From: Labedaea rhizosphaerae | Lineage (GTDB): Bacteria; Actinomycetota; Actinomycetes; Mycobacteriales; Pseudonocardiaceae | NCBI RefSeq assembly: GCF_004362825.1 | Contig: NZ_SNXZ01000001.1 | Coordinates: 1,674,001 to 1,738,000, forward strand | DNA: 64,000 bases | Reading direction: 5' to 3' | In this document: positions 1 to 10,554 of the stretch, one piece after another | How positions within the stretch are numbered: the stretch's first letter is position 1 | Layout: every line of letters begins with the position of its first letter | Position numbers and translations under genes: made by a program | Notes under the pieces: generated by a model | Told to the model about the DNA's origin: nothing | The model's input: the letters and a program-made list of their open reading frames with translations, nothing else | The model's database searches: none

Positions 1-707
1 GCTTCCTGATCTACGTCACCTCGATGGTCGGCGAGACCAACCGTGCCCCGTTCGACCTCCCCGAGGCGGAGTCCGAGCTGGTCGGCGGTTTCCACACCGA
101 GTACAGCTCGCTGAAGTTCGCGCTGTTCTTCCTCGCCGAGTACGTGAACATGGTGACCGTCTCGGCGTTCTCGACCATGCTCTTCCTGGGTGGCGGCCTC
201 TTCCCGTTCGTCGGCCAGGACAGCGTGCTGAACAACGGCTGGCTGCAGTTCGTCTGGTTCATCGCCAAGACGTTCGTTCTGCTGTTCCTGTTCATCTGGC
301 TGCGCGGCACCCTGCCCCGCTACCGCTACGACCAGTTCATGCGCCTGGGCTGGAAGGTCCTCGTGCCGGTGAACCTGTCGTGGATCGTCGCGCTGGTCGC
401 GGTGCGCCAGCTGCGCAGCGCCGGCTGGCCGCTGGGCCCGACGCTGTTCTTCGGCGCGATCGCGGTGCTCGGGCTGATCGCGCTCAGCTTCGCCCTGCCG
501 GACCGAGAGGTGCCGGACGACGAGTACGTGCCGGTCACCGGCGGCGGCTACCCGATCCCGCCGCTGGACCTCGAGGTGCCGACCGAAACCCCCAAGCGCC
601 GCAGGCAGACCCGTGGCAGCCGCTCGCGCCGCCGGGCCGCCGTGACCGCCGGCCAGTCCGCTTCCGCGTCGCAGTCGCAGGAGGGCAGCAACGATGGGAA
701 TGTTTGA
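1..707 (+). CDS. nuoH: NADH-quinone oxidoreductase subunit H (NuoH), 5' end missing
   Basis: C-terminal part of the membrane subunit of complex I that forms the quinone pocket next to the peripheral arm. The reading frame is already open at base 3 and runs to TGA at 705-707, so the start lies upstream of the window. The family motif [17 protein letters not shown] is near the beginning of the visible part, followed by several hydrophobic helices. The last 65 or so residues form a hydrophilic, Pro- and Arg-rich tail ([14 protein letters not shown]) that short proteobacterial NuoH proteins lack. The end overlaps nuoI by 14 bases, so the two are translationally coupled. Identification is secure. 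Confidence 0.97.
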   Translation, partial: FLIYVTSMVGETNRAPFDLPEAESELVGGFHTEYSSLKFALFFLAEYVNMVTVSAFSTMLFLGGGLFPFVGQDSVLNNGWLQFVWFIAKTFVLLFLFIWLRGTLPRYRYDQFMRLGWKVLVPVNLSWIVALVAVRQLRSAGWPLGPTLFFGAIAVLGLIALSFALPDREVPDDEYVPVTGGGYPIPPLDLEVPTETPKRRRQTRGSRSRRRAAVTAGQSASASQSQEGSNDGNV

Positions 708-1239
708 TCCCCTCAAGGGCTTCGGCGTCACCTTCGGGACGATGTTCAAGAAGGTCGTCACCGAGGAGTACCCCGAGGCAGGCGCCCCCGCCGCGCCCCG
801 CTACCACGGCCGCCACCAGCTCAACCGGCACCCGGACGGGCTGGAGAAGTGCGTCGGCTGCGAGCTGTGCGCGTGGGCGTGCCCCGCGGACGCGATCTTC
901 GTCGAGGGCGGCAACAACACCGAGGACGCCCGGTACTCGCCAGGTGAGCGGTACGGCGCGGACTACCAGATCAACTACCTGCGCTGCATCGGCTGCGGCC
1001 TGTGCATCGAGGCGTGCCCGACCCGCTCGCTGACGATGATCAATTTCTACGAGCTGGCCGACGACAACCGCGAAGACCTGATCTACACCAAGGAACAGCT
1101 GCTCGCGCCGCTGCTGCCCGGCATGGAGCAGCCGCCGCACCCGATGCGCCTGGGCGAGACCGAGCAGGACTACTACGTCAACGGCCCCGAACTCGCGGTC
1201 GCGGCGCCGGACGTTCAGGCTCGGAGTGAGGCCAAGTGA
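694..1239 (+). CDS. nuoI: NADH-quinone oxidoreductase subunit I (NuoI), 2x[4Fe-4S] ferredoxin-like
   Basis: Peripheral-arm subunit of complex I carrying the two tetranuclear clusters (N6a and N6b in the family) that pass electrons toward the terminal cluster and quinone. The 181-residue protein has two canonical motifs: C53-x2-C56-x2-C59-x3-C63-P and C98-x2-C101-x2-C104-x3-C108-P. The ATG at 694 has a purine-rich site (GGAGGG) just upstream inside nuoH. Its TGA overlaps the nuoJ start (TGATG). Length is typical for actinobacterial NuoI. Confidence 0.98.
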   Translation: MGMFDPLKGFGVTFGTMFKKVVTEEYPEAGAPAAPRYHGRHQLNRHPDGLEKCVGCELCAWACPADAIFVEGGNNTEDARYSPGERYGADYQINYLRCIGCGLCIEACPTRSLTMINFYELADDNREDLIYTKEQLLAPLLPGMEQPPHPMRLGETEQDYYVNGPELAVAAPDVQARSEAK

Positions 1240-2096
1240 TGCACGAGCTGCTGCTCGCCGCGGGCGGGCCGGGACCGGTGAGCACCGGTGAGGCGATCGC
1301 GTTCTGGATCCTCGGGCCGGTCGCGCTGGCCGGCGGCCTCGGCATGATCTTCTCCCGCAACGCCGTGCACTCGGCGTTGTGGCTGGTGCTGACGATGCTG
1401 AGCCTCGGCATCCTCTACATGGTCCAGCAGGCGCCGTTCCTCGGCTTCGTGCAGATCATCGTCTACACCGGCGCCGTGATGATGCTGTTCCTGTTCGTGC
1501 TGATGCTGGTCGGCCGGGACTCGTCGGACTCCGTGGTCGAAGTCCTGCGCGGACAACGGTTGTGGGCGGCGGTCCTGGGTGTCGGCATGGCCGGCCTCGT
1601 GGTCGGAGCCGTCTCCCGCGCGCTCACCGACGTGCAGACGGCCAACCTCAACGGCCCCAACGCCAACGGCGGCATCGGGAATGTGGCCAACGTCGGCAAG
1701 CTGGTCTTCACCGACTACCTGTTCCCGTTCGAGCTGACCTCGGCGCTGCTGATCACCGCCGCCGTCGGCGCGATGATCCTCGGCTACCTCGACCGGCACA
1801 GCAAGGGCACCAAGCACACCCAGCGCGAGCTGGTCGAGATGCGCTTCCGCGGCGAGTACGCGCGACCTGGCTCGCTGCCCGGCCCGGGTGTCTTCGCCAC
1901 CGCGAACTCCGTGGCCACGCCGGCCCTGCTGCCCGACGGCTCGGTGTCCGGTGAGTCGCTCTCCCGCCTGATCGACACGACCGCGTCCGAGGAGCTCTCG
2001 GGCGACGTCACCTCGGTGGCGGGCAGCGGCGTGGCCCCCGACGCGCACGCGCTGGTGCCCGGTGCGGACCGCTCCGAGACGGAGGAGAACCGGTGA
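1239..2096 (+). CDS. nuoJ: NADH-quinone oxidoreductase subunit J (NuoJ)
   Basis: Membrane subunit of complex I. About five hydrophobic helices occupy the first 190 residues, including the conserved [18 protein letters not shown] segment of the family. The start could be GTG at 1236 or ATG at 1239; I chose the ATG because it overlaps the nuoI stop as TGATG. At about 285 residues the protein is much longer than the roughly 180 of E. coli NuoJ. The extra length is a hydrophilic tail of about 95 residues after the last helix. The 3' end overlaps nuoK by four bases (GTGA). Confidence 0.96.
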   Translation: MHELLLAAGGPGPVSTGEAIAFWILGPVALAGGLGMIFSRNAVHSALWLVLTMLSLGILYMVQQAPFLGFVQIIVYTGAVMMLFLFVLMLVGRDSSDSVVEVLRGQRLWAAVLGVGMAGLVVGAVSRALTDVQTANLNGPNANGGIGNVANVGKLVFTDYLFPFELTSALLITAAVGAMILGYLDRHSKGTKHTQRELVEMRFRGEYARPGSLPGPGVFATANSVATPALLPDGSVSGESLSRLIDTTASEELSGDVTSVAGSGVAPDAHALVPGADRSETEENR

Positions 2097-2392
2097 CCCC
2101 CACCTACTACCTGCTGCTCTCCGCGCTGCTGTTCACCATCGGCGCGGTCGGCGTGCTGGTGCGGCGCAACGCGATCGTGGTGTTCATGTGCATCGAGCTG
2201 ATGCTGAACGCGGTGAACCTCACCCTGGTCACCTTCGCCCGGATCAACGGGTCGCTCTCCGGTCAGGTCATGGCGTTCTTCGTGATGGTGGTCGCCGCGG
2301 CCGAGGTCGTGGTCGGCCTCGCCATCATCATGTCGATCTTCCGCACCCGGCGCTCGGCCTCGGTCGACGACTCGAACCTGCTGAAGTACTAA
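2093..2392 (+). CDS. nuoK: NADH-quinone oxidoreductase subunit K (NuoK)
   Basis: Small antiporter-related membrane subunit of complex I with three predicted helices in 99 residues. The two membrane glutamates required for proton pumping in the family are visible as E35 ([10 protein letters not shown]) and E71 ([10 protein letters not shown]). GTG start at 2093 with a GGAGGAG site at 2081-2087, overlapping the nuoJ stop. Standard length. Confidence 0.98.
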   Translation: MTPTYYLLLSALLFTIGAVGVLVRRNAIVVFMCIELMLNAVNLTLVTFARINGSLSGQVMAFFVMVVAAAEVVVGLAIIMSIFRTRRSASVDDSNLLKY

Positions 2393-2407
2393 GAGGTAGC
2401 TGACCCG

Positions 2408-4372
2408 ATGATGAATCTCAGTGAGGGCGCCGAGTCGGTTGTCGCCGCGTCGGGGTCGCTGGGCGGTGCATGGCTGGTCGTGCTGCTTCCCGCGATCGGC
2501 GCGCTGGTGCTGCTGGCCGGTGGCAAGCGCACCAACGCCTGGGGACACCTGCTCGGCTGCGCGACCGTGATCGCCGCGTTCGTATACGGCGTGGTCATGT
2601 TCTTCGCGTCGACCGGTCTGGACGCCGGTCAGCGGGTGCAGAACCTGCACATCTACGACTGGATCCCGGTCAACGCGCTGCAGGTGGACTTCGGCTTCCG
2701 GGTCGACCCGCTGTCGCTGACCTTCGTGCTGCTGATCACCGGGGTCGGCTCGCTGATCCACATCTACTCGATCGGCTACATGGCCGAGGATCGCGACCGC
2801 CGCCGGTTCTTCGGGTACCTGAACCTGTTCGTCGCCTCGATGCTGGTCCTGGTGCTGGGCAACAGCTTCGTGACCCTGTACCTGGGCTGGGAGGGCGTGG
2901 GTCTCGCGTCCTACCTGCTGATCGGCTGGTACCAGGACCGCCCGTCCGCGGCCACCGCGGCGAAGAAGGCGTTCCTGATGAACCGCGTCGGTGACGTCGG
3001 GCTCGCGCTGGCGATCTTCATCCTGTTCCAGCAGCTCGGCACCACCCAGTACACCGAGGTGTTCGCCGCCGTCGGCGACGGCCGCCTGTCCTCCGGGACG
3101 CTGCTGGCCGTCACGATCCTGTTGCTGCTCGGTGCTTGCGGCAAGTCGGGCCAGTTCCCGCTGCAGGCCTGGTTGCCCGACGCCATGGAGGGTCCGACCC
3201 CGGTCTCCGCGCTGATCCACGCCGCGACGATGGTGACCGCGGGCGTCTACCTGATCGCCCGCTCGAACCCGATCTACTCGGCCTCCCCGGACGGCCGGCT
3301 GATCGTGGTGATCATCGGCGCGATCACGTTGCTGATCGGGTGCGTGATCGGCTGCGCCTACGACGACATCAAGAAGGTCCTGGCGTACTCGACGGTCAGC
3401 CAGATCGGCTACATGATCCTGGCCGTTGGCCTCGGGCCGATCGGGTACGGCCTGGGCATCCTGCACCTGCTCACCCACGGCTTCTTCAAGGCCGGGCTCT
3501 TCCTCGGCGCCGGGTCGGTCATGCACGCCATGAACGACGAGGTCGACATGCGCAAGTTCGGCGGCCTGTGGAAGAAGATGCGGATCACCTTCGCCACCTT
3601 CACCTGCGGCTACCTGGCGCTGATCGGCTTCCCGCTGCTGTCGGGCTACTGGTCCAAGGACGCGATCATCGAGGCCGCGTTCAGCCAGGGCGGCTGGCGC
3701 GGCTGGGTGTTCGGCGGCGCCGCGATGCTCGGTGTGGCGCTGACCGCGTTCTACATGACCCGCCTGATGTTCATGACGTTCTTCGGCGAGAAGCGCTGGG
3801 AGAAGCTCAAGAGCACCGACGGTCGCGAGTTCCACCCGCACGAGGCCCCCGCCGTGATGACCATCCCGATGATCATCCTGGCCGTCGGTTCGCTCGGCGC
3901 CGGTGCGTACCTGGCGATCAACCACACGCTGGTCGACTGGCTGTCCCCGACGCTCGGTGAGCTGTCCGAGGCGCACGACAGCCCCTTCTCGACCCCGGTC
4001 CTGACGACGATCTCGATCGCCCTGATGGTGATCGGCGTCGGCCTGGCGTGGCTGCTCGTCGGCCGCAAGCCGGTCCCGGTGGAGAAGCCGGAACGGGTGT
4101 CCTTCCCGGTCCGCGCGGCCCGCCGTGACCTCTACGGCAACGCGTTGAACGAGGTGCTGGTGGCCCGGCCGGGCACCTGGCTGACCCGGTTCCTGGTGTT
4201 CCTGGACAACCGCGGCGTGGACGGTGCGGTCAACGGCATCGCGGCCGTCTTCGGCGGCGGCTCCGGCCGGCTGCGCAGACTGCAGACCGGCTTCGTGCGC
4301 TCCTACGCGCTGACCATGCTCGCCGGTTCCATCCTGGTGCTCGCCGCACTCCTGATGGTGAGGTTCTCGTGA
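2408..4372 (+). CDS. nuoL: NADH-quinone oxidoreductase subunit L (NuoL)
   Basis: Distal antiporter-like proton-pumping subunit of complex I, 654 residues and strongly hydrophobic. Family signatures are [15 protein letters not shown] (the conserved membrane glutamate), [20 protein letters not shown] and [15 protein letters not shown] (conserved lysine and proline in the broken helix), and a long C-terminal lateral-helix region. Two in-frame ATGs (2408 and 2411) follow a GAGG site. The nuoM start overlaps its stop by four bases (GTGA). Confidence 0.98.
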   Translation: MMNLSEGAESVVAASGSLGGAWLVVLLPAIGALVLLAGGKRTNAWGHLLGCATVIAAFVYGVVMFFASTGLDAGQRVQNLHIYDWIPVNALQVDFGFRVDPLSLTFVLLITGVGSLIHIYSIGYMAEDRDRRRFFGYLNLFVASMLVLVLGNSFVTLYLGWEGVGLASYLLIGWYQDRPSAATAAKKAFLMNRVGDVGLALAIFILFQQLGTTQYTEVFAAVGDGRLSSGTLLAVTILLLLGACGKSGQFPLQAWLPDAMEGPTPVSALIHAATMVTAGVYLIARSNPIYSASPDGRLIVVIIGAITLLIGCVIGCAYDDIKKVLAYSTVSQIGYMILAVGLGPIGYGLGILHLLTHGFFKAGLFLGAGSVMHAMNDEVDMRKFGGLWKKMRITFATFTCGYLALIGFPLLSGYWSKDAIIEAAFSQGGWRGWVFGGAAMLGVALTAFYMTRLMFMTFFGEKRWEKLKSTDGREFHPHEAPAVMTIPMIILAVGSLGAGAYLAINHTLVDWLSPTLGELSEAHDSPFSTPVLTTISIALMVIGVGLAWLLVGRKPVPVEKPERVSFPVRAARRDLYGNALNEVLVARPGTWLTRFLVFLDNRGVDGAVNGIAAVFGGGSGRLRRLQTGFVRSYALTMLAGSILVLAALLMVRFS

Positions 4373-5955
4373 CTTCCTCTTCCTCGTCGGCCGTGCTGGT
4401 CGCGCTGCTGCTCGTGCCGCTGGTCGGCGCCATCGTGGTCGCGGCGTTGCGCGGCAACGACCGGCTGGCCAAGCTGGTCGCGCTCGGCATCTCGATCGTC
4501 GAGTTCGCGCTGGCGATCGTGTCGTGGGCGGCCTACGACGCCGGTGGCGCGCGGCTGCAGCAGGCGTTCTCGATGGACTGGATCCCGTCGTTCGGCGTGC
4601 ACCTGTCCTTCGGCGTCGACGGCATCGCGCTGGTGATGATCGCGGTCATCGCGTTGCTCGTGCCGCTGGTGATCGGGTCGAGCTGGCTGGAGAAGCTGCC
4701 CGAGGGCCGCTCCGCGGGCGGGTTCCTCGGCCTGATCCTCGTCGAGCAGGCGCTGACCATCGGCGTGTTCGCCGCGACCGACGTGTTCGTGTTCTACGTG
4801 CTGTTCGAGATCATGCTGATCCCGATGTACTTCCTGATCGGCAGCTACGGCGGCGCGAACCGGCAGTACGCGGCGGTCAAGTTCTTCCTGTACTCGTTCC
4901 TCGGCGGCATGATCATGCTGGCCTCGGTGATCGCGCTCTACGTGCAGGCGGGCAACGCGCTGGGCAAGGGCACCTTCGACTGGGCCACGCTGGTCACGGT
5001 CGTGCACCACGCGCCGCTGTCCACCCAGATCTGGTTGTTCCTCGGCTTCTTCGCGGCGTTCGCCATCAAGGCGCCGCTGGTGCCGCTGCACACCTGGCTG
5101 CCCGACGCCGCCGCGGAGGCGCCGATCGGCGTCGCCGTGCTGATCGTCGGCGTGCTGGACAAGGTCGGCACGTTCGGTTTCCTGCGCTACTGCCTGCCGA
5201 TGTTCCCCGACGCCAGCCGCAAGCTCGCGCCGCTGGTGCTGGTGCTGGCTGCGGCGGGCGTGCTGTACGGCTCACTGCTGGCCACCGGACAACGCGACAT
5301 GAAGCGGTTCATCGCCTACGTGTCGATCGCCCACTTCGGCTTCATCGCGCTGGGCATCTTCTCCTTCAGCAGCCAGGCGATGACCGGCTCGGTCAGCTAC
5401 ATGATCAACCACTCGATCTCCACCGGGATGCTGATCATCGTGATCGGCATGGTGATCGCCCGCGGCGGCTCCACCCGCATCGCCGACTACGGCGGCATGG
5501 CGAAGCTGACCCCGTTGCTGGCGGGGCTCTTCCTGCTGGCCGGTCTGTCCTCGCTCTCGCTGCCCGGCACGAACTCGTTCATCAGCGAGTTCCTCGTGCT
5601 GATCGGGTCGTACCCGAACGCGCCGGTCTACACGATCATCGCCACGGTCGGCATGATCCTGGCCGCGCTGTACATCCTCTGGCTGTACCAGCGGGTGTTC
5701 ACCGGCCCGGTGCGCGGGGACGCGCTGATGCAGTTCGACGGCCCGGGCGCCACGATCGCGCCCGAGACCGGTGCCCGGCGCGCCATCCGCGACCTCACCG
5801 GCCGTGAGATCGGGGTGCTCGTGCCCCTCGTTGTCCTCGTCATCGGCCTCGGTCTGTACCCGAAGCCGGTGCTCGACGTCGTCACCCCGACCGTGAACGC
5901 CACGATGACCTCGGTCGGCGTCGGCGACCCGGTAACTGTGCAGGAAGGCCACTGA
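4369..5955 (+). CDS. nuoM: NADH-quinone oxidoreductase subunit M (NuoM)
   Basis: Second antiporter-like proton-pumping subunit of complex I, 528 residues. The conserved [13 protein letters not shown] segment holds the membrane glutamate, and [19 protein letters not shown] holds the lysine of the broken helix. GTG start at 4369, coupled to the nuoL stop through a GTGA overlap. Length and helix pattern are normal. Confidence 0.98.
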   Translation: MTSSSSSAVLVALLLVPLVGAIVVAALRGNDRLAKLVALGISIVEFALAIVSWAAYDAGGARLQQAFSMDWIPSFGVHLSFGVDGIALVMIAVIALLVPLVIGSSWLEKLPEGRSAGGFLGLILVEQALTIGVFAATDVFVFYVLFEIMLIPMYFLIGSYGGANRQYAAVKFFLYSFLGGMIMLASVIALYVQAGNALGKGTFDWATLVTVVHHAPLSTQIWLFLGFFAAFAIKAPLVPLHTWLPDAAAEAPIGVAVLIVGVLDKVGTFGFLRYCLPMFPDASRKLAPLVLVLAAAGVLYGSLLATGQRDMKRFIAYVSIAHFGFIALGIFSFSSQAMTGSVSYMINHSISTGMLIIVIGMVIARGGSTRIADYGGMAKLTPLLAGLFLLAGLSSLSLPGTNSFISEFLVLIGSYPNAPVYTIIATVGMILAALYILWLYQRVFTGPVRGDALMQFDGPGATIAPETGARRAIRDLTGREIGVLVPLVVLVIGLGLYPKPVLDVVTPTVNATMTSVGVGDPVTVQEGH

Positions 5956-5956
5956 C

Positions 5957-7567
5957 GTGTCCGTGCTCGCCACCCTCGTCACCGCGGCCCAGCCGGTGCC
6001 CGTGCCGGCGCCGCCCGCGCCCGCGGCCACGATCACGCAGCCGCCGATCAGCTACCCGGCGATCATGCCGATCCTGATCATCCTCGGCGCGGCCTGCGTC
6101 GGCGTGCTGTTCGAGGCGTTCCTGCCCCGGCACAACCGGATCGCCGCGCAGCTCGTGCTCTCGGTGCTGGCGATCCTCGTCGCGGGCTGGCGGCTGCTCA
6201 GCTACGCCGACGAGATGCCGGAGACGGGGACCATCACCCTGGGCCGCGCGCTCGCGGTGGACAAGCCGACGCTCGTGCTGTGGGCGACGCTGCTGGTGCT
6301 CACCATCGGCGCGCTGATCCTGATGGCCGACCGCACGGTCGAGCGCGGCGGCTACTTCGTCGCCGACGCGGCGGTCCGGCCGGGCACCGTGCAGGACCGG
6401 GCGCAGGCCGGGCGCGGCGAGATGCAGACCGAGGTCTTCCCGCTCGCGCTGTTCGCCCTCGGCGGCATGATGGTCTTCTGCGCGGCCAACGACCTGCTCA
6501 CCATGTTCATCGCGCTCGAGGTGCTGAGCCTGCCGCTGTACCTGATGTGCGGCCTGGCCCGCCGTCGCCGCCTGCTCTCGCAGGAAGCGGCGGTCAAGTA
6601 CTTCCTGCTCGGCGCGTTCGCGTCCGCGTTCTTCCTGTACGGCCTCGCGCTGCTCTACGGCTACGCCGGTTCGGTGCAGCTCTCGGACATCGCCAACGCG
6701 GCCGCGGGCACCAACCGCTCGGAGACGCTGCTCTTCGGCGGCCTGGGCCTGCTGGTGGTCGGCCTGCTGTTCAAGGGTTCGGTCGGCCCGTTCCACACCT
6801 GGACCCCGGACGTCTACCAGGGCGCGCCGACGCCGGTCACCGCGTTCATGGGTGCCTGCACCAAGATCGCCGCGTTCGGCGGCATCCTGCGGGTGCTCTC
6901 GGTGGGCTTCGGCACCACCAGCTGGGAGTGGCGGGGCGTGCTGTGGGGCGTCGCGATCGCGTCCATGGTGATCGGCGCGGTGCTCGGCCTCACCCAGACC
7001 GACGTGAAGCGCATGGTCGCCTACTCCTCGGTCGCGCACGCCGGGTTCCTGCTGATCGGCGCCATCGTGCTCAAGCCCGCGGGCCTGTCGGCGACGCTGT
7101 TCTACCTGGTCACCTACGGCTTCACCACGCTGGCGACGTTCGGCGTGATCGGCCTGGTGCGCAACGCCGACGGTGAGGCGACCCACCTCTCGCAGTGGGC
7201 CGGGCTCGCCAAGCGGTCGCCGCTCGTCGCCGGAACCATGGCTTTCCTGCTGCTCGCGCTGGCTGGGATCCCGCTGACCAGTGGGTTCGTCGGCAAGTTC
7301 GTGGTCTTCCAGGCCGCCCTGTCCGACGGGATGGCGCCGCTGGTGGTGGTCGCCGTGCTGGCCAGCGCGGTCGCCGCGTTCTTCTACCTGCGCGTGATCG
7401 TGCTGATGTACTTCAGCCAGCCGGCCGAGGACGGCCCGACGGTGACCATCCCGAACCTGTGGACCACGGGCGTGCTGACCGTGTGCGTGCTGGTCACCCT
7501 GTTCCTCGGGATCGCGCCGTCGCTGGTGCTGGACTGGACGTCGTCCGGGGTGTTCGCGCTGCAGTAG
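5957..7567 (+). CDS. nuoN: NADH-quinone oxidoreductase subunit N (NuoN)
   Basis: Third antiporter-like proton-pumping subunit and last gene of the nuo operon, 536 residues. Motifs include LEVLSLPLYLMCG and KGSVGPFHTWTPDVYQGAP followed by TPVTAFMG. GTG start one base after the nuoM stop, with an AGGAAGG site at 5943-5949. The first 30 residues are Pro/Ala-rich before the first helix. The operon ends here, and a polyprenyl synthase follows after about 105 bases. Confidence 0.98.
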   Translation: MSVLATLVTAAQPVPVPAPPAPAATITQPPISYPAIMPILIILGAACVGVLFEAFLPRHNRIAAQLVLSVLAILVAGWRLLSYADEMPETGTITLGRALAVDKPTLVLWATLLVLTIGALILMADRTVERGGYFVADAAVRPGTVQDRAQAGRGEMQTEVFPLALFALGGMMVFCAANDLLTMFIALEVLSLPLYLMCGLARRRRLLSQEAAVKYFLLGAFASAFFLYGLALLYGYAGSVQLSDIANAAAGTNRSETLLFGGLGLLVVGLLFKGSVGPFHTWTPDVYQGAPTPVTAFMGACTKIAAFGGILRVLSVGFGTTSWEWRGVLWGVAIASMVIGAVLGLTQTDVKRMVAYSSVAHAGFLLIGAIVLKPAGLSATLFYLVTYGFTTLATFGVIGLVRNADGEATHLSQWAGLAKRSPLVAGTMAFLLLALAGIPLTSGFVGKFVVFQAALSDGMAPLVVVAVLASAVAAFFYLRVIVLMYFSQPAEDGPTVTIPNLWTTGVLTVCVLVTLFLGIAPSLVLDWTSSGVFALQ

Positions 7568-7673
7568 GGGTGGCTGAGACCAAGCCCACGCTGCTTCGCC
7601 CGGGTTGGAACGGTGCGGCCATTACGCTGGTGGGAGGCGCAATGGCCAGGCGAAGCAAGGGAGCGATGCCGAC

Positions 7674-8699
7674 GTGACCGACTCCGAGAGCACGGACAAC
7701 CCGGTGCCGGGTTTGCCGGATTCGCTTGGCCTCGACCAGGCCGACCCGGAGCTGGCGGCCGCCGTCGAGGACGGCCTCGGCAAGGTCGAGGACATGCTGC
7801 GCTCCGTGGTGCGCAGCGATGTCGACTTCATCGACCAGGCCGCGCTGCACCTGCTGAAGGCGGGCGGCAAGCGGTTCCGCCCGCTGTTCACCCTGCTGGC
7901 CGCGCAGTTCGGCACGGGGAACACCGAAGAGGTGCTCACGGCCGCGACCGCGGTCGAGCTGGTGCACCAGGCGACGCTCTGCCACGACGACGTCATGGAC
8001 GAGGCCACCATGCGCCGCGGCGACGTCAGCGTGAACGCCCGCTGGGACAACTCCATCGCCATCCTCACCGGCGACTTCCTGTTCGCCCACGCCTCGCGGC
8101 TGGTCGCCCGCCTGGGCAGCGAGGCGACGCTGATCATCGGCGAGACCATGGGTGAGCTGGTGACCGGTCAGATGCGCGAGACCGTCGGCCCCCGCGAGGG
8201 TGAGGACCCGGTCAGCCACTACCTCGGCGTGATCGGCCAGAAGACCGGCTCGCTGATCGCCACCTCGGGCCGCTACGGCGGCATGTTCTCCGGGGTCACG
8301 CCGGCCCAGGTGCAGGCCTTGCGCCGCTTCGGCGACGTGATCGGCGCGGCTTTCCAGATCTCCGACGACATCATCGACATCGCCTCGCCCGCGACCGAGT
8401 CGGGCAAGATCCCCGGCACGGATCTGCGCGAAGGCGTGCGCACGCTGCCCATGCTCTACGCCCTGGCCGAGGACGGCGATCCCCGGCTGCGTGAGCTCCT
8501 CTCCGGCCCGATCACCGAGGACGACGACGTCGCGGAGGCCTTGGACCGGCTGCGCACCTCGTCCGGTCTTGAGCGCGCACGCAAGACCGTGTACGGGTAC
8601 GCCGAGTCCGCACGCACCGAATTGGACTCGTTGCCCGCGTGCCCGGCCCACGACGCGCTGGACATGCTCACCCGTTACGTGGTCGAACGAACCCGGTAA
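7674..8699 (+). CDS. Long-chain (E)-polyprenyl diphosphate synthase
   Basis: Trans-isoprenyl diphosphate synthase that extends allylic diphosphates with isopentenyl diphosphate. The first aspartate-rich motif is D105-D106-x2-D109 (CHDDVMDEATMRRG) and the second is D231-D232-x2-D235 (QISDDIIDI); GGKRFRP at 64-70 is the substrate-binding loop. I chose GTG at 7674 (GGGAG ten bases upstream, 341 residues) over an upstream frame extension from 7605 whose residues look unlike the family. Its position directly after nuoN suggests it makes the menaquinone side chain (heptaprenyl to nonaprenyl). Product chain length cannot be read from the sequence. Confidence 0.93.
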   Translation: MTDSESTDNPVPGLPDSLGLDQADPELAAAVEDGLGKVEDMLRSVVRSDVDFIDQAALHLLKAGGKRFRPLFTLLAAQFGTGNTEEVLTAATAVELVHQATLCHDDVMDEATMRRGDVSVNARWDNSIAILTGDFLFAHASRLVARLGSEATLIIGETMGELVTGQMRETVGPREGEDPVSHYLGVIGQKTGSLIATSGRYGGMFSGVTPAQVQALRRFGDVIGAAFQISDDIIDIASPATESGKIPGTDLREGVRTLPMLYALAEDGDPRLRELLSGPITEDDDVAEALDRLRTSSGLERARKTVYGYAESARTELDSLPACPAHDALDMLTRYVVERTR

Positions 8700-8819
8700 C
8701 CCGCCATAGTGGACTGGTCACAGCCCGTCTTTTAGTGCCCCGACCTGTCGATCCGACCGTTGCAGTAGCGTTGTGCCGCCTAAGCTGTCGCAGCGGGAGC
8801 GGCGGGAGGAGCTGTTTCG

Positions 8820-10493
8820 ATGGGGATCTTCGCCCAGGTGTGGTTCTGGAGCGCGCTGGCCTTCGTGGCAGGGGCGTTGCTGAGCTGGGCGCTGCTCGCG
8901 CTTCCGGCGCGCAGGCAGCTGGCCGAGCTGGACCTGTCCACGAGCACCGAACGCGAGAGCGTGTCGCGGGCGCGCCCGTCGGTGCCGCCGCTGCCCGAGC
9001 GTCCGACCCGCTACGGCGACGACCCGCTCGACCGTCGCCGCACCTCGCCCTTCGACGAGGATCCGGCCGACCGCCGCCGTTCCTCGCCGTTCGACGAAGA
9101 CCCGGCCGATCGCCCGTCCCCGTTCGACGACGAGCCCGCCCGGGTGCCGTCGCCGTTCGCGGCCGAGCCCGCGCAGCCGGTGCTCGCCCCCGGCGACGAA
9201 GACGACTACGACCCGTTCCGGCAGGGCGACCGCGAGCCGGCCCGGACCGAACTGCTGTCCGGCGCTCCCTCGAACGACGAAGACGACGCGGCCGACCGCG
9301 GTGTGCTGCGCCTGGGCCAGTCGGCGTCGCAGCCCACCGTGCGGGTGCCGGTGTCGGGCTCGTTGGACGAGGGCAGCCTGTTCGCGCCGCCCGAGCCGCC
9401 GCTGCCGGAGCCGTCGCTGCCCAGGCGCCAGCCCGACGACGAGGCCGCGGCCACCCAGTTCCTGCCCGCGATCGCCGCGCCCGAGCCGGTCCGTGAGATC
9501 GAGGCGCCGCCGGAGGTCGAGGACACCAGCGACCGCGGCTGGTTCGAGGAAACCGGCGACCGCTCCGAAGACGAGGTCTCCTCGTCCGCGCCGTCGCCTT
9601 CGCCTGCGGGCAAGGACGACGAGAACCTCGTCGACGACCTCGCCGTGGACCCCCGTCAGGCCGATTCCGCCGAACTGGTCGACGACGTCGCGGACATCGA
9701 TGAGCCCGCCGACACCGGCGGCACCATCTTCACCCAGCGCACCCAGCCCGTCTCCGGCGAGCTGATCTCCAGCCTGGACGGCAAGACCGGAGAGTCCTCT
9801 TCGGACAGCAAGCAGTCCGAAGAGGACGCCCGGGACGAGGAGCCGGAGGAGGCCGACGCGCCGTCGTCGGCCAGCGCCCCCACCTCGTCCTTGCCGGTCC
9901 GCAAGCCGGGCGCCACCCGGTTCGACACGGGTTCGCGTTCGCGCCCGTCTCCGCCGAAGCCCCAATCCGAGTCTCAGCCCCAGCCTCAGTCGAAGCGCCA
10001 GCCCCAATCGGAGCGCCAGCCCCAGTCGGAGCCCCGGCCCCAATCGGAGCCTCAGCCCCAGCCGGAGCTCGATGCGACCCAGGCAATCCCCGTGACCACC
10101 GCCGCCACGGCGAGCACGGCGTCCGCGACCGCCACGACAGCCACCGCGGAGGCGGAGCAGCCGGCCGAGCCGGAACGCGCGCGCTCCCTCTTCGAGCCGA
10201 TCGTCCCGGCCGACGAGTCGGCGACCACCGCGATGCCCGCCCCCGGCGCGGCGGCGGCAACGCCGGCACGCGCGGGCGATGGCGCGTTCGTGCCGCCCGG
10301 TCCCTTCGGCCCAGGTTCGGCAATGCCGTTGCCCGGTGGGGGATCCCCGTCGCCGGAGTTCACGGTGAAGGCGAGCGTCACCGCTTTGCGCTACTGCGAA
10401 CCGGATTCGCCCCTGTTCGGTCGTACCGTGGCCGAGGTGTGGTTCCGGACCACAAAGGATGCCGAGCGAGTCGGGTTCCGCCCCCTGTCCTGA
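8820..10493 (+). CDS. Membrane-anchored low-complexity protein with C-terminal sunset-like domain (paralogue 1)
   Basis: Protein of 557 residues, function unknown. An N-terminal helix (residues 5-29) probably anchors it with most of the chain on one side of the membrane. Residues 40-500 are a disordered Asp/Glu/Pro/Ser-rich linker with two tandem repeat blocks (13-residue DPADRRRSSPFDE-type units near 68-115 and Gln-Pro-Ser-Glu units near 381-416). The last 45 residues (FTVKASVTALRY...SPLFGRT..EVWFR..DAERVGFRP) resemble the short C-terminal domain called sunset in annotations of ArfC and ribosomal protein L17 variants. The next gene has the same architecture. ATG start with GGGAGGA at 8804-8810. 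Confidence 0.82.
   Translation: MGIFAQVWFWSALAFVAGALLSWALLALPARRQLAELDLSTSTERESVSRARPSVPPLPERPTRYGDDPLDRRRTSPFDEDPADRRRSSPFDEDPADRPSPFDDEPARVPSPFAAEPAQPVLAPGDEDDYDPFRQGDREPARTELLSGAPSNDEDDAADRGVLRLGQSASQPTVRVPVSGSLDEGSLFAPPEPPLPEPSLPRRQPDDEAAATQFLPAIAAPEPVREIEAPPEVEDTSDRGWFEETGDRSEDEVSSSAPSPSPAGKDDENLVDDLAVDPRQADSAELVDDVADIDEPADTGGTIFTQRTQPVSGELISSLDGKTGESSSDSKQSEEDARDEEPEEADAPSSASAPTSSLPVRKPGATRFDTGSRSRPSPPKPQSESQPQPQSKRQPQSERQPQSEPRPQSEPQPQPELDATQAIPVTTAATASTASATATTATAEAEQPAEPERARSLFEPIVPADESATTAMPAPGAAAATPARAGDGAFVPPGPFGPGSAMPLPGGGSPSPEFTVKASVTALRYCEPDSPLFGRTVAEVWFRTTKDAERVGFRPLS
9021..9164. repeat. Tandem 39-bp coding repeat (DP-x-DRRR-x-SPFDE units)
   Basis: Inside the linker of the first sunset-like protein. 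Three to four imperfect units of about 13 residues follow each other: DPLDRRRTSPFDE, DPADRRRSSPFDE, DPADR-PSPFDD and EPARVPSPFAA. The repeats alternate acidic and basic blocks and are a likely site of slippage or length variation between strains. Confidence 0.75.
9961..10067. repeat. Tandem 18-bp coding repeat (Gln-Pro-Gln-Ser-Glu-Arg units)
   Basis: Still inside the linker of the same protein. About six imperfect 18-base units, each resembling CGCCAGCCCCAATCGGAG, encode repeats such as RQPQSE and PRPQSE. The unit length keeps the frame, so copy number can vary without breaking the gene. Confidence 0.75.
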
Positions 10494-10503
10494 GCGACGG
10501 GTG

Positions 10504-10512
10504 TGCTATACC
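10504..10512 (+). promoter_or_regulatory. Candidate extended -10 promoter (TGC-TATACC)
   Basis: TGCTATACC lies 43 bases before the start of the second sunset-like gene, in the 61-base gap between the paralogues. I see no convincing -35 element, which extended -10 promoters can do without. Suggests the second gene may also be transcribed on its own. Confidence 0.35.
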
Positions 10513-10554
10513 TCTGCGCACCGTGCGATGGCGGTGTCCGGGAGGCATGCACAG

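Noticed and set aside
1784-3976. A 730-codon open frame on the minus strand across nuoJ, nuoK and nuoL
   Set aside because: It is rich in Arg, Asp, Gln and His with no family features; an artefact of high-GC codon bias opposite real genes.
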